Shown here piece after piece: positions 48,319 to 57,230 of a stretch of 64,000 nucleotides of DNA. A model generated the notes under the pieces. It worked only from the letters and a program-made list of their open reading frames with translations, was not told where the DNA came from and made no database searches. The translations under genes and the position numbers were made by a program. Positions within the stretch are counted from its first letter, which is position 1; each line of letters starts with the position of its first letter. Origin of the DNA: Mycobacterium shinjukuense (GTDB taxonomy: Bacteria > Actinomycetota > Actinomycetes > Mycobacteriales > Mycobacteriaceae); the NCBI RefSeq assembly GCF_010730055.1, contig NZ_AP022575.1, positions 1,922,001-1,986,000 on the forward strand. The letters are read 5' to 3'.

Positions 48319-51300
48319 CCGACCGCGCCCTCCATCTGCAGCTCGATCAGCCGGTTGAGCTCCAGGGCGTATTCCATGGGCAGTTCCTTGGCGATCGGCT
48401 CGACGAAGCCGCGCACCACCATGGCCATCGCCTCGTCCTCGGTGAGCCCGCGGCTCATCAGGTAGAACAGCTGGTTCTCGCTGACCTTGGACACGGTGGC
48501 CTCGTGGCCCATCGTGACGTCGTCCTCGCGGATATCGACGTACGGGTAGGTGTCGCTGCGGCTGATCGTATCAACTAGCAGCGCATCGCATTTCACGCTG
48601 GAGCGGGATCCTTGTGCCCCTTTGTTGACCTGTACCAGGCCACGGTAGGAGGTGCGGCCACCGCCGCGGGCCACCGACTTGGACACGATGTTGCTCGACG
48701 TGTTGGGCGCCAGGTGCAGCATTTTGGCACCGGTGTCCTGGTGCTGGTCTTCGCCGGCGAACGCCACCGACAACACCTCGCCCTTGGCGTGCTCGCCGGT
48801 CATCCAGACCGACGGATATTTCATGGTCACCTTGGACCCGATGTTGCCGTCGATCCACTCCATGGTGGCGCCGGCTTCGGCGCGGGCCCGCTTGGTCACC
48901 AGGTTGTAGACGTTGGTCGACCAGTTCTGGATCGTGGTGTAACGCACGCGCGCATGCGGTTTCACGATGATCTCGACCACCGCGGAGTGCAGCGAGTCCG
49001 ATTTGTAGATGGGCGCGGTGCAGTTGTGTACGGCGAACCCGTAGGCGAGGTAGCTGTCGGGTTCCTCGACATCGAGGTTGTAGACGGGCTCATGCGCTTC
49101 GCGGACCGCTCGCTTTTTGATCGGTACCGCGAAGTAGTCGCCGCAGTCGCGGACCTGTCGGGCGCCGTGGCCGCCCTCGGTCCACTGCACCTGGTAGATG
49201 TCTTTGCGAACGACGTTGCGGCCCATGATCACACCGGGGCCGCCCGGTCGGCGCAGTTCAACAGTGGCGTAGTGACCCAGACGCGCCAGGATCGACTGCA
49301 ACTGGAACGCCCACACGCGCGACGTGGTGTGCACGCGCTTCCAGTCAACGCCACCGCGCCGGGTGACGTTGCCGTCTCCCTTGACATAGGCGTCCACCAG
49401 TTCTCGCAGGAATGTCTCGTCCTGACGCATCACGAGATCCGACAGCTTCTTCTTCGACGACCCGATGCCGACGTTGTCGCGCATCGCCGCATAGCCCGCC
49501 TTCGTGTACACGGTGACGCGGGCCGAATGCTTGTGCTCCTCGATCAATACCGATCCCGACTTCTCGTACAGCGATTTGCACGCTTGGCGCACATCCTCGA
49601 CGTACTCGAACTCATCGGCGTGGAAGGAGAAGATCAGCGACTCATAGCCATTGGTGAGACACGCGTGACCCTCGGCCAGGTAGTAGCCCGCCAGGCGCGC
49701 AAACTCGGGCGGCAAAACCGTCCTGTGGGGGATCGGTTTCGGCTTGGGGTAGATCAGGAAGTCGCCCTCGGCCACGTTCTTGGCCGCGATCCACCGCGGC
49801 TCGGCACGACGCAGCTTGGTGCTGTTGACTTCAGCCGTCCACCCGCTGCGCTCCTTGCGCGCGCGCACCTCGTCACGCGGAACGACAAGCAGGGGATGCT
49901 CAGCCGTGACGGAGAACCTATTGGCGGGCGACATCGGCGTGAAGCTGAACAGCTCGCCGTTGAGGTCGCGCATCTGCACGGCGGTCACCCGATGCGGCCG
50001 CCCGTCGTGGCCAGTGACGAAGTCACCGACGCGAATCGACTCGATGGGCCGCAGGTTGCCGTCGGCGGTCGTGATGAGCTCGCCGGCGGGCAGGCAGCCC
50101 TCCACGTAGTGCACGTAAGAGCCCTCATCGGCGATGATCAGCGTTCGCTCGAACTGGCCCATGTTCTCGGTGTTGATCCGGAAGTAGGCCTGCAGCGGAA
50201 TGTCGACGTGGACGCCGGGCGGGACATAAATAAAGGACCCGCCACTCCACACTGCTGTATTCAACGCAGAAAACTTATTATCGCCAGCAGGAATTACCGA
50301 ACCGAAATACTGCTTGAAGATGTCCGGATGTTCCCGCAATCCGGTGTCGGTGTCGAGGAAGATGACTCCTTGCTTTTCAAGGTCTTCCCGGATCTGGTGG
50401 TAAACGACCTCGGAGTTATGCACCACCAGGCCTTCGGCGATGAAGTTGTGCGGGCCGTCGACCTCGATGTCGTATACCGGCTCGACGGCGTGCGGCTCGA
50501 TCGCCTTGACCCGCTCGAAGCCGAGCCAATCGTTACCGTGTGCCCGGATGGTCATCCCCTGTGCACCGTTGGACGAATGCATGTAGCGGCGACGACCAAG
50601 GCGCTCGGTTCGCTTCGGGTTGCGGCATCCGAGGCGCTCGAAATCACCGGAAATACCCAGCCGCCAAGCAATCTGCATACGCTCGGGCGCGTGCCGGTAC
50701 GGTTGGGTGAACGACCACGGCCCGCCCGCGCGCAGCCCGGCCAGCTCGGCCAGCTCGCGAGCCTGACCGATCAGGGGTTCATTGGCGCAGGTCAGCAAGA
50801 TCGAACCACTCTCGTCCGGACCCACGTAGCCGTCGGCGTCGACCCAGCCACCGAGAAATGCCAGCCGCTGATCGACCGGCAATCCGTAGACCCAATCGGG
50901 CACCCGCTTAGTCAGCGACAATCCGCCGAACCCCAGCGCAACGATCCACTCAGTCAACGCCTTGGAGTTCACGACCACTCGGTACTGGTCAGCCGCAATG
51001 CAACGCAGGCCGAATAGGTTCTTCACCACCCGGGTCAACTCGGCCCGCAGCTCGACATCGGTTGCGGGGATAGCGAACTGAACGCGGTAGGTCTTGGTCG
51101 ACAGATGAATGTTGCCGTCGCCGATGTAGAGGCCCAGCAGCCACATCAGGTCGATGGAAGTCGCCGCCGGAGCGGTCAACCCGGCAACGGTCGGAAGTTC
51201 AACAGCGACACCAAAATCGGGAACGGTCCGCGGCACCGCAATGAAGTCGCCCGCCTTGATCTCGCCCACAGTGACCCAACGTCGGGCATACCGGGGGCGC

Positions 51301-51986
51301 CGGCGGCCCTTCGTGCGCTCGTCACGCAGCACCAGCATCGGGTGATTGGCGGTCGCCCGGATGCTGCGCCGGGTGGTCGTGACGGCATAAGTAAGCCGGG
51401 TGTCGGTCTGCGCTGCCGCCTTAACCGGCGCCACCACAAATCGTTCGGCCTCCTCGTCGTAGGCGAACACCCGGTCTCCGTACCCGATCTCCTTGATCGG
51501 GACCTGGCCGCGGTTGGCGGTCCACACCAAGCTGTCACCCGCCAGGCATTCGTACTGCGCGGCGACACCGGCCACCAACCGCTGCTTCTCGGCCTCCGGG
51601 ATGCCCAGCCGGTCGTAGGTGTTGCGGATGTCTTCGGGCAGTTCATCCCAGCTCGCGGCCTGCTTTTCGGTGGAGCGCACAAAGTATTTGATGTTGTCAA
51701 AGTCGATGGCGTCGAGGTTGGCTCCCCAGCGCGGCATGGGCTTGCGCTCGAAGATGCGCAGCGCCTTCAGCCGGTTCTGCAGCATCCATTCGGGCTCGTT
51801 TTTCTTCGCGGAGATGTCACGGACAACCGCCTCGGACAGACCACGCTGCGCGCTGGCGCCGGCGACGTCGGAGTCCGCCCAGCCGTATTCGTACCGACCC
51901 AGCGAGGCGATTGCCTCTTCCTGCGTCAGCGCCGCCCGCGCGGGGGGCTCGGCAACGGTCTTGTTGGCCTCTGGCGTGAGTGTCAT
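48315..51986 (-). CDS. sufB: SufB scaffold precursor containing two inteins
   Basis: A 1223-residue precursor that should splice to a 487-residue SufB, the main scaffold on which [4Fe-4S] clusters are built. By residue: extein 1 is 1-146, intein 1 147-524, extein 2 525-630, intein 2 631-988, extein 3 989-1223. Joined exteins read normally across both sites (VAAQYE-SEVVYHQIRE and HYVEG-CTAPIYKSD). C253 of the spliced protein, at the second site, is the conserved SufB cysteine. ATG 51986 overlaps the sufR stop (ATGA) and has GGAG upstream; the open frame upstream of it is not coding. M. tuberculosis SufB has one intein of 359 residues at the second site. Confidence 0.95.
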   Translation of the reverse strand: MTLTPEANKTVAEPPARAALTQEEAIASLGRYEYGWADSDVAGASAQRGLSEAVVRDISAKKNEPEWMLQNRLKALRIFERKPMPRWGANLDAIDFDNIKYFVRSTEKQAASWDELPEDIRNTYDRLGIPEAEKQRLVAGVAAQYECLAGDSLVWTANRGQVPIKEIGYGDRVFAYDEEAERFVVAPVKAAAQTDTRLTYAVTTTRRSIRATANHPMLVLRDERTKGRRRPRYARRWVTVGEIKAGDFIAVPRTVPDFGVAVELPTVAGLTAPAATSIDLMWLLGLYIGDGNIHLSTKTYRVQFAIPATDVELRAELTRVVKNLFGLRCIAADQYRVVVNSKALTEWIVALGFGGLSLTKRVPDWVYGLPVDQRLAFLGGWVDADGYVGPDESGSILLTCANEPLIGQARELAELAGLRAGGPWSFTQPYRHAPERMQIAWRLGISGDFERLGCRNPKRTERLGRRRYMHSSNGAQGMTIRAHGNDWLGFERVKAIEPHAVEPVYDIEVDGPHNFIAEGLVVHNSEVVYHQIREDLEKQGVIFLDTDTGLREHPDIFKQYFGSVIPAGDNKFSALNTAVWSGGSFIYVPPGVHVDIPLQAYFRINTENMGQFERTLIIADEGSYVHYVEGCLPAGELITTADGNLRPIESIRVGDFVTGHDGRPHRVTAVQMRDLNGELFSFTPMSPANRFSVTAEHPLLVVPRDEVRARKERSGWTAEVNSTKLRRAEPRWIAAKNVAEGDFLIYPKPKPIPHRTVLPPEFARLAGYYLAEGHACLTNGYESLIFSFHADEFEYVEDVRQACKSLYEKSGSVLIEEHKHSARVTVYTKAGYAAMRDNVGIGSSKKKLSDLVMRQDETFLRELVDAYVKGDGNVTRRGGVDWKRVHTTSRVWAFQLQSILARLGHYATVELRRPGGPGVIMGRNVVRKDIYQVQWTEGGHGARQVRDCGDYFAVPIKKRAVREAHEPVYNLDVEEPDSYLAYGFAVHNCTAPIYKSDSLHSAVVEIIVKPHARVRYTTIQNWSTNVYNLVTKRARAEAGATMEWIDGNIGSKVTMKYPSVWMTGEHAKGEVLSVAFAGEDQHQDTGAKMLHLAPNTSSNIVSKSVARGGGRTSYRGLVQVNKGAQGSRSSVKCDALLVDTISRSDTYPYVDIREDDVTMGHEATVSKVSENQLFYLMSRGLTEDEAMAMVVRGFVEPIAKELPMEYALELNRLIELQMEGAVG
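49023..50096 (-). mobile_element. SufB intein 2 (358 residues, LAGLIDADG endonuclease)
   Basis: It begins CLPAGELITTADGNLRPI and ends YLAYGFAVHN, with +1 residue Cys. The block B motif is VTAEHPLLVV. LAGLIDADG-type motifs LAGYYLAEGHA and LVDAYVKGDGNV are both present, so the homing endonuclease could still be active. Its site (before C253 of spliced SufB) and length match the M. tuberculosis SufB intein. Confidence 0.93.
50415..51548 (-). mobile_element. SufB intein 1 (378 residues, LAGLIDADG endonuclease)
   Basis: It begins CLAGDSLVWTANRGQVPI and ends FIAEGLVVHN, with +1 residue Ser. Block B is TANHPMLVL. The two endonuclease motifs are LLGLYIGDGNI and FLGGWVDADGYV. It is inserted between E146 and S147 of spliced SufB, a site that is empty in M. 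tuberculosis. Its sequence is clearly different from intein 2, so it is not a local duplication. Confidence 0.93.
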
Positions 51987-52717
51987 CGGGACGCTCCTCT
52001 GGTGCTCGTGATGTGCGGGCGCGGGCTGAACGCCGGGGTCAGGGGGACATGGGTGGTGCAGGCGCAGTCTCCGTTGACGATGGTCGCCAACCGCTGCACG
52101 TGGGTGCCGAGCACCTCGGCCATCGCCTGCTGCTCGGCTTCGCACAACTCGGGGAATTCCTCGGCGACGTGGGACACCGGGCAGTGATGCTGGCAGATTT
52201 GCACGCCGTGGATCGGCCCGCCCACCCGGGTGGTGGTGGCGACGTAGCCGGCCTTGGTGAGCGCGCCGGCGATCCGCTCGGCCGCCGCTTCGACCGCGGC
52301 ATCGTCGGGACCGTCGGCCGGCGCGACATCGGCCAGGATCGCGTCGATGCGGCGCCGCGCGAACGCCCGCACCGCCTCCTCGCCGCCGATCTCCCGCAGT
52401 TGGCGCATGGCCGCGGACGCCAGGTCATCATAGGAGTGGTCGAGCTTGGCCCGGCCGGCCGCGGTCAGCCGGTAGCGCTTGGCGGGCCGGCCGCGGCCCA
52501 CCTGCTGCCACGGCGCGGCCGCCGAGGACTCGGCGTCGCCCGCCTCGATCAGCGCGTCCAGATGACGCCGCACCCCGGCGGCCGACAGGCCCAAGCGGGT
52601 GCCGATCTCACCGGCGGTGATCGATCCGGACTCGAGCAGCAGGCGCACCACCGCGCGACGGGTGCGACGATCCGGCGCCGAGCCGGGGACGGTCGCAGGG
52701 GCGGCCGGGATTTTCAC
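51983..52717 (-). CDS. sufR: SufR Fe-S-sensing transcriptional repressor
   Basis: A 244-residue winged-helix regulator from GTG 52717. The N-terminal wHTH (RRAVVRLLLESGSITAGEIG) is followed by a dimerisation domain and cysteines for the [4Fe-4S] cluster (ICQHHCPVSH, ELCEAEQ, GDCACTTH). Apo-SufR relieves repression of the suf operon under iron or NO stress. An ATG at 52795 (270 residues, closer to the 268 usually annotated in M. tuberculosis) would place the operator inside the coding sequence, so I prefer the shorter form. Overlaps sufB by 4 bp. Confidence 0.92.
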   Translation of the reverse strand: MKIPAAPATVPGSAPDRRTRRAVVRLLLESGSITAGEIGTRLGLSAAGVRRHLDALIEAGDAESSAAAPWQQVGRGRPAKRYRLTAAGRAKLDHSYDDLASAAMRQLREIGGEEAVRAFARRRIDAILADVAPADGPDDAAVEAAAERIAGALTKAGYVATTTRVGGPIHGVQICQHHCPVSHVAEEFPELCEAEQQAMAEVLGTHVQRLATIVNGDCACTTHVPLTPAFSPRPHITSTRGASR

Positions 52718-52728
52718 AACACTAGTGT
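52714..52728 (-). promoter_or_regulatory. SufR operator ACACT-N5-TGTGA
   Basis: Read on the minus strand this is ACACT-AGTGT-TGTGA, the inverted repeat reported for SufR binding upstream of the M. tuberculosis suf operon. It covers GTG 52717 and the expected leaderless transcription start. Confidence 0.8.
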
Positions 52729-52808
52729 GACGCAATTCCAGCGATCGGTCTACCAAGGGTGCCCTCTGCCCTCTGCGCAGGGTTGCGCTGGTCACATGCT
52801 GCGACGGC

Positions 52809-52814
52809 TACGCT
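52809..52814 (+). promoter_or_regulatory. -10 box TACGCT, predicted leaderless start of mptB
   Basis: The predicted transcription start, seven bases downstream, coincides with ATG 52821. The divergent sufR start is 103 bp away. Confidence 0.45.
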
Positions 52815-52820
52815 GCTCTG

Positions 52821-54527
52821 ATGGCAGCCCGCCAGCACAGTCTGAGCTCGTCGATCGCCAGCCTGCACGGCGACGAGCAGACGGTGGGCTCGCCGCTGAC
52901 CGCCACCGAGCTCACCGCGGTTGCGCGTACCCGGCTGTTCGGCGCCACCGGCACCGTCCTGATGGGCATCGGCGCCCTAGGTGCTGGGGCGCGGCCCGTC
53001 GTCCAGGACCCCACCTTCGGGGTCCGCCTGCTCAACCTGCCCTCGCGAATCCAGACGGTGTCGCTGACCATGACCACCACCGGGGCGGTCATGATGGCGC
53101 TGGCCTGGCTGATGCTGGGCCGGTTCGCGCTGGGCAAGCGGCGGATGTCGCGCGGCGAGCTGGACCGCACCCTGCTGTTGTGGATGCTGCCGCTGCTGAT
53201 CACGCCGCCGATGTACAGCAAGGACGTCTACTCCTACCTGGCCCAAAGTGAGATCGGCCGGGACGGCCTGGACCCCTATCGGGTGGGTCCGGCCTCCGGC
53301 TTGGGACTCGGCCACGTGTTCACGCTGTCGGTGCCCAGCCTGTGGCGGGAGACGCCGGCGCCCTACGGCCCGCTGTTCTTGTGGATCGGCCGCGGAATCT
53401 CCGCGCTGACCGGGGACAACATCGTCGCCGCCGTGCTGTGTCACCGATTGGTGGTGTTGATCGGTGTGGCCTTGATCGTGTGGGCCACTCCCAGGCTAGC
53501 CGGGCGCTGCGGCGTCGCCGAGGTCAGCGCGCTGTGGCTGGGCGCGGCCAATCCGCTGCTGATCATGCACCTGGTCGCCGGCATCCACAACGAGGCGCTG
53601 ATGCTCGGGCCGATGCTGGCCGGCGTGGAGTTCGCGTTGCGCGGTGTCGACGCGCCACAACTGTTGCCGGCGTCGTGGCGGTCCATCCGGGATTGGCATC
53701 CGCTGGGCATGCTGCTGGCCGGTTCGGTCCTGATCGTGCTGTCATCACAGGTCAAGCTGCCATCGCTGCTGGCGCTGGGCTTCGTCACGATGGCGCTGGC
53801 AAACCGCTGGGGCGGCACCCTGCGATCCCTGCTGCTGGTCGGCGGTGCGATGGCGGGGTTGTCGTTGGCGGTGATGGCCGGCGTCGGCTGGGCCAGTGGA
53901 CTCGGGTTCGGCTGGGTCTACACGCTGGGCACCGCCAACGTGGTGCGCAGTTGGATGTCGCCGCCGACCCTGCTGGCCCTGGGCACCGGCCAGGTGGGCA
54001 TCCTGCTGCGCCTGGGCGATCACACCACCGCCGTGCTGTCGCTGACCCGCGGCATCGGCGTGCTGATCATCACGGTGCTGGTCTCCTGGCTGCTGCTGGC
54101 CGTCTTGCGCGGCCGGCTGCACCCGGTCGGCGGCCTGGGCGTCGCGCTGGCCGTCACGGTGTTGCTGTTTCCCGTCGTGCAGCCCTGGTACCTGCTGTGG
54201 GCCATCATCCCGCTGGCCGCCTGGGCGACCCGCACCGGATTCCGGGTGGCGGCGATCGTGGTCACCCTCATCGTCGGCATTTTCGGGCCCACGGCCAACG
54301 GCGACCGTTTCGCGCTGTTCCAGATCGTCGACGCCACGCTGGCCAGCGCCATCATCGTGGTGGTGCTCATCGCGCTGACCTACACCCGGTTGCCGTGGCG
54401 ACCGCTGCCGGCCGAGGACGGCGAACCCGACCGGCAAGCGGTCACCGACGCGCTGCCGGGCCCGCAGACCCGGCGGGCCACCACTCGTCCCAAGGCGGCA
54501 CCCGACGCCTACGCTGACTCCACGTGA
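52821..54527 (+). CDS. mptB: Alpha-(1->6)-mannopyranosyltransferase MptB
   Basis: A 568-residue GT-C membrane glycosyltransferase with about 13 hydrophobic segments. The acidic loop motif SKDVYSYLAQSEIGRDGLDP near residues 133-152 carries the catalytic aspartate typical of polyprenyl-phosphomannose users. MptB starts the alpha-1,6-mannan core of lipomannan and lipoarabinomannan. A Lys/Arg-rich tail (TRRATTRPKAAPDAY) ends the protein. It overlaps the ABC ATPase gene by 4 bp. Confidence 0.93.
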   Translation: MAARQHSLSSSIASLHGDEQTVGSPLTATELTAVARTRLFGATGTVLMGIGALGAGARPVVQDPTFGVRLLNLPSRIQTVSLTMTTTGAVMMALAWLMLGRFALGKRRMSRGELDRTLLLWMLPLLITPPMYSKDVYSYLAQSEIGRDGLDPYRVGPASGLGLGHVFTLSVPSLWRETPAPYGPLFLWIGRGISALTGDNIVAAVLCHRLVVLIGVALIVWATPRLAGRCGVAEVSALWLGAANPLLIMHLVAGIHNEALMLGPMLAGVEFALRGVDAPQLLPASWRSIRDWHPLGMLLAGSVLIVLSSQVKLPSLLALGFVTMALANRWGGTLRSLLLVGGAMAGLSLAVMAGVGWASGLGFGWVYTLGTANVVRSWMSPPTLLALGTGQVGILLRLGDHTTAVLSLTRGIGVLIITVLVSWLLLAVLRGRLHPVGGLGVALAVTVLLFPVVQPWYLLWAIIPLAAWATRTGFRVAAIVVTLIVGIFGPTANGDRFALFQIVDATLASAIIVVVLIALTYTRLPWRPLPAEDGEPDRQAVTDALPGPQTRRATTRPKAAPDAYADST

Positions 54528-55465
54528 GCTCGGCCCCCAAGGTCCCCGACGTGGTTGTCACGCTGCGCGGGGTGTGCAAGCGATACGGGTCGCTGACGGC
54601 CGTCGCCAACCTCGATCTGGACGTGCACGCCGCCGAAGTGATGGCCCTGCTCGGCCCCAACGGCGCGGGGAAGACGACAACCGTCGAGATGTGCGAGGGG
54701 TTCGTCCGCCCCGACGCCGGCACCATCACGGTGCTGGGACTCGACCCGATCGCCGACAACGCGAAGCTGCGCGCCCGCATCGGTGTGATGTTGCAGGGCG
54801 GCGGCGGCTACCCCGCGGCCCGCGCCGGCGAAATGCTGAACCTGGTGGCGTCCTACGCCGCCGACCCGCTGGATCCCCGGTGGCTGCTGGCCACCCTGGG
54901 GCTCACCGACGCCGCCCGCACCACCTATCGACGGCTGTCCGGGGGGCAACAGCAGCGGCTCGCGCTGGCCTGTGCGCTGGTCGGCCGTCCCGAGCTGGTG
55001 TTCCTCGACGAGCCCACCGCCGGTCTGGATGCCCACGCCCGGCTGCTGGTGTGGGAGCTGATCGACGCGCTGCGCCGCGACGGCGTGACCGTGGTACTGA
55101 CCACCCATCAGCTCAAGGAGGCCGAGGAACTCGCCGACCGGCTGGTGATCATCGACCACGGGGTGCCGGTGGCCGCGGGAACACCGGCCGAACTGATGCG
55201 CAGCGGCGCCAAGGACCAGGTGCGGTTCACCGCGCCGCCGCGGCTGGACCTGTCGCTGCTGGCCGCCGCGCTGCCGGAGGACTACCAGGCCAGCGAGGTG
55301 ACGCCGGGCGAGTACCTGGTCGAGGGTCCGGTCGACCCGCAGGTGCTGGCCACGGTCATGGCGTGGTGCGCGCAAATCGACGTGCTGGCCACCGACCTGC
55401 GCGTCGAGCAGCGCAGCCTAGAGGATGTGTTCCTGGATCTCACCGGCAGGAGGTTGCGGCCGTGA
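54524..55465 (+). CDS. ABC transporter ATP-binding protein (Rv1458c-like)
   Basis: A 313-residue DrrA-type ATPase: Walker A GPNGAGKTTT, signature RLSGGQQQRLALA, Walker B LVFLDEPTAGLD, and a C-terminal extension (about 225-313) typical of antibiotic or lipid exporters. GTG overlaps the mptB stop by 4 bp, and the permease gene overlaps its end, so the three form one operon. Substrate unknown; the neighbours hint at cell-envelope glycolipids. Confidence 0.92.
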   Translation: MSSAPKVPDVVVTLRGVCKRYGSLTAVANLDLDVHAAEVMALLGPNGAGKTTTVEMCEGFVRPDAGTITVLGLDPIADNAKLRARIGVMLQGGGGYPAARAGEMLNLVASYAADPLDPRWLLATLGLTDAARTTYRRLSGGQQQRLALACALVGRPELVFLDEPTAGLDAHARLLVWELIDALRRDGVTVVLTTHQLKEAEELADRLVIIDHGVPVAAGTPAELMRSGAKDQVRFTAPPRLDLSLLAAALPEDYQASEVTPGEYLVEGPVDPQVLATVMAWCAQIDVLATDLRVEQRSLEDVFLDLTGRRLRP

Positions 55466-56253
55466 CCCCTGATGCGCCCGACGGCCCACCATTTCCCGCG
55501 GGCACCTTCGCCCCGGACCCGCGCCCCAACGCCGTGCCCCGGATGCTGGCCGCGCAGGTCAGCCTGGAATTGAAGCTGCTGTTGCGCAACGGCGAGCAAC
55601 TGCTGCTGACCATGTTCATCCCGATCACCCTGCTGGTCGGGCTCACCGTGCTGCCGCTCGGCTCGTTCGGCCAGCACCGCGCGGCTACCTTCGTGCCGGT
55701 GATCATGGGGTTGGCGGTGGTCTCCACCGCGTTCACCGGGCAGGCCATCGCGGTCGCGTTCGATCGTCGCTACGGAGCCTTGAAACGGCTCGGGGCCACC
55801 CCGCTGCCGGTGTGGGGAATCATCGCCGGCAAGTCGCTGGCGGTGGTCGCCGTGGTGTTTCTGCAGGCAATCATGTTGGGCGCCATCGGTTTTGCGCTCG
55901 GCTGGCGGCCCCCAGTGGCGGCCCTGTGCCTCGGAGCGGCGGTCATCGCGCTGGGCACCGCGGGCTTTGCGGCGCTCGGTCTGCTGCTCGGCGGCACGCT
56001 GCGGGCCGAGATCGTGCTCGCGGTCGCCAACCTGATGTGGTTCGTCTTCGCCGGTTTCGGTGCGCTCACCCTCGAGTCGAACGTGATCCCGACGGCGGTG
56101 AAATGGCTTTCCCGGCTGACCCCGTCGGGCGCGCTCACCGAGGCGCTGTCGCAGGCGATGACGCTGTCGGTGGACTGGTTCGGGGTGGTGGTGCTGGCGG
56201 TGTGGGGCATGGTGGCGGCGCTGGCCGCGCGGCGCTGGTTCCGGTTCACCTGA
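55462..56253 (+). CDS. ABC-2 type transporter permease (Rv1457c-like)
   Basis: A 263-residue permease with six hydrophobic segments, starting after an N-terminal cytosolic stretch (TPDAPDGPPFPAGTFAPDPR). The family pattern LKRLGATPLPVWGIIAGKSL and LTPSGALTEALSQAM is present. GTG 55462 overlaps the ATPase stop (4 bp). The frame is open far upstream but that part is a shadow of the ATPase gene. Confidence 0.9.
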   Translation: MTPDAPDGPPFPAGTFAPDPRPNAVPRMLAAQVSLELKLLLRNGEQLLLTMFIPITLLVGLTVLPLGSFGQHRAATFVPVIMGLAVVSTAFTGQAIAVAFDRRYGALKRLGATPLPVWGIIAGKSLAVVAVVFLQAIMLGAIGFALGWRPPVAALCLGAAVIALGTAGFAALGLLLGGTLRAEIVLAVANLMWFVFAGFGALTLESNVIPTAVKWLSRLTPSGALTEALSQAMTLSVDWFGVVVLAVWGMVAALAARRWFRFT

Positions 56254-56276
56254 CCGGCCGCCGACCGGCAGTCCCG

Positions 56277-56293
56277 TACTACAGCGTGTAGTT
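56277..56293 (+). promoter_or_regulatory. BlaI-type operator upstream of ctaA
   Basis: TACTACA-GCG-TGTAGTT: six inner base pairs (ACTACA/TGTAGT) are perfectly inverted. BlaI (Rv1846c) of M. tuberculosis binds such TACTACA/TGTAGTA sites and its ChIP regulon includes Rv1456c, the gene that follows here. TACGAT at 56304-56309 is the -10 box, so the operator would sit between -39 and -23. Confidence 0.75.
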
Positions 56294-56315
56294 TTCAGTG
56301 CCTTACGATCGGGCG

Positions 56316-57230
56316 GTGTCCCCCACTCTGCGTGTCCAGCGGGTCATCGCCGCGGCCGTCATCCTCACCCAGGGCGGCATCGCGGTCACCGGCGCGATCG
56401 TGCGGGTCACGGCGTCGGGCCTGGGCTGCCCGACCTGGCCGCAGTGCTTTCCGGGCAGCTTTACCCCGGTGGCGGTCGCCGAGGTGCCGCGCATCCACCA
56501 GGCGGTCGAGTTCGGCAACCGGATGGTCACCCTCGCGGTGGCCGTCACCGCCGCGCTGGCCGTGGTGGCGGTCACGGTCGCGCGCCGACGGCCCGAGGTG
56601 CGGGTCTACGCGTGGCTGATGCCGGCGTCGACGGTGATCCAGGCCGTCATCGGGGGCGTCACCGTGCGCACCGGGCTGCTGTGGTGGACGGTGGCCATCC
56701 ACCTGCTCGCCTCGATGACCATGGTGTGGCTGTCGGTGCTGCTCTACGTCAAGATCGGTGAGCCCGACGACGGCGTGGCCCACCGGCGGGTGGCCGGGCC
56801 GCTGCGCGCGCTGACCGGGTTGAGCGCGCTGAATCTGGCCGCGGTGCTGGTGACGGGCACGCTGGTGACCGCGGCCGGCCCGCACGCCGGCGACCGCAGC
56901 CCCACCCGGACGGTGCCGCGGCTGCGGGTCGCGATCACCACCCTGGTGCACATGCATTCGTCGCTGCTGGTGTCCTATCTCGCGCTGCTGGTCGGCCTCG
57001 GGTTCGGGCTGTGGGCGGTGCAAGCCGCCCGGGCGGTCCTGCTGCGGCTGGCCGTGCTGCTCGCCCTGGTTTTCACGCAGGCCGGTGTCGGCACCGCGCA
57101 GTACTTCACCGGGGTGCCGGCCGCCCTGGTCGCCATCCACGTGGCCGGCGCCGCGGCGTGCACGGCGGCCACCGCCGCGTTATGGGCGTCGATGCGAAAA
57201 CGGGCCAAGCCCGAGCCGCTCCAAAGCTGA
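56316..57230 (+). CDS. ctaA: Heme a synthase CtaA (COX15-type)
   Basis: About 304 residues from GTG 56316; a GTG at 56298 (310 residues) is the usual annotation but lies upstream of the -10 box. It has eight membrane segments and four conserved heme-ligand histidines in RIHQAVEFGNRM, AIHLLASM, LVHMHSSLLV and AIHVAGAA. A cysteine pair in LGCPTWPQC sits in the first extracellular loop and is needed for CtaA function. It oxidises heme o, made by CtaB, to heme a for the aa3 cytochrome oxidase. Its 3' end overlaps the convergent ATP-grasp gene. Confidence 0.92.
   Translation: MSPTLRVQRVIAAAVILTQGGIAVTGAIVRVTASGLGCPTWPQCFPGSFTPVAVAEVPRIHQAVEFGNRMVTLAVAVTAALAVVAVTVARRRPEVRVYAWLMPASTVIQAVIGGVTVRTGLLWWTVAIHLLASMTMVWLSVLLYVKIGEPDDGVAHRRVAGPLRALTGLSALNLAAVLVTGTLVTAAGPHAGDRSPTRTVPRLRVAITTLVHMHSSLLVSYLALLVGLGFGLWAVQAARAVLLRLAVLLALVFTQAGVGTAQYFTGVPAALVAIHVAGAAACTAATAALWASMRKRAKPEPLQS

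Noticed and set aside
48612..51017. 801-codon open frame on the plus strand opposite sufB
   Set aside because: It is an antisense shadow of the sufB/intein coding frame in high-GC DNA; its protein is low-complexity Arg/Asp/His-rich and matches no family.
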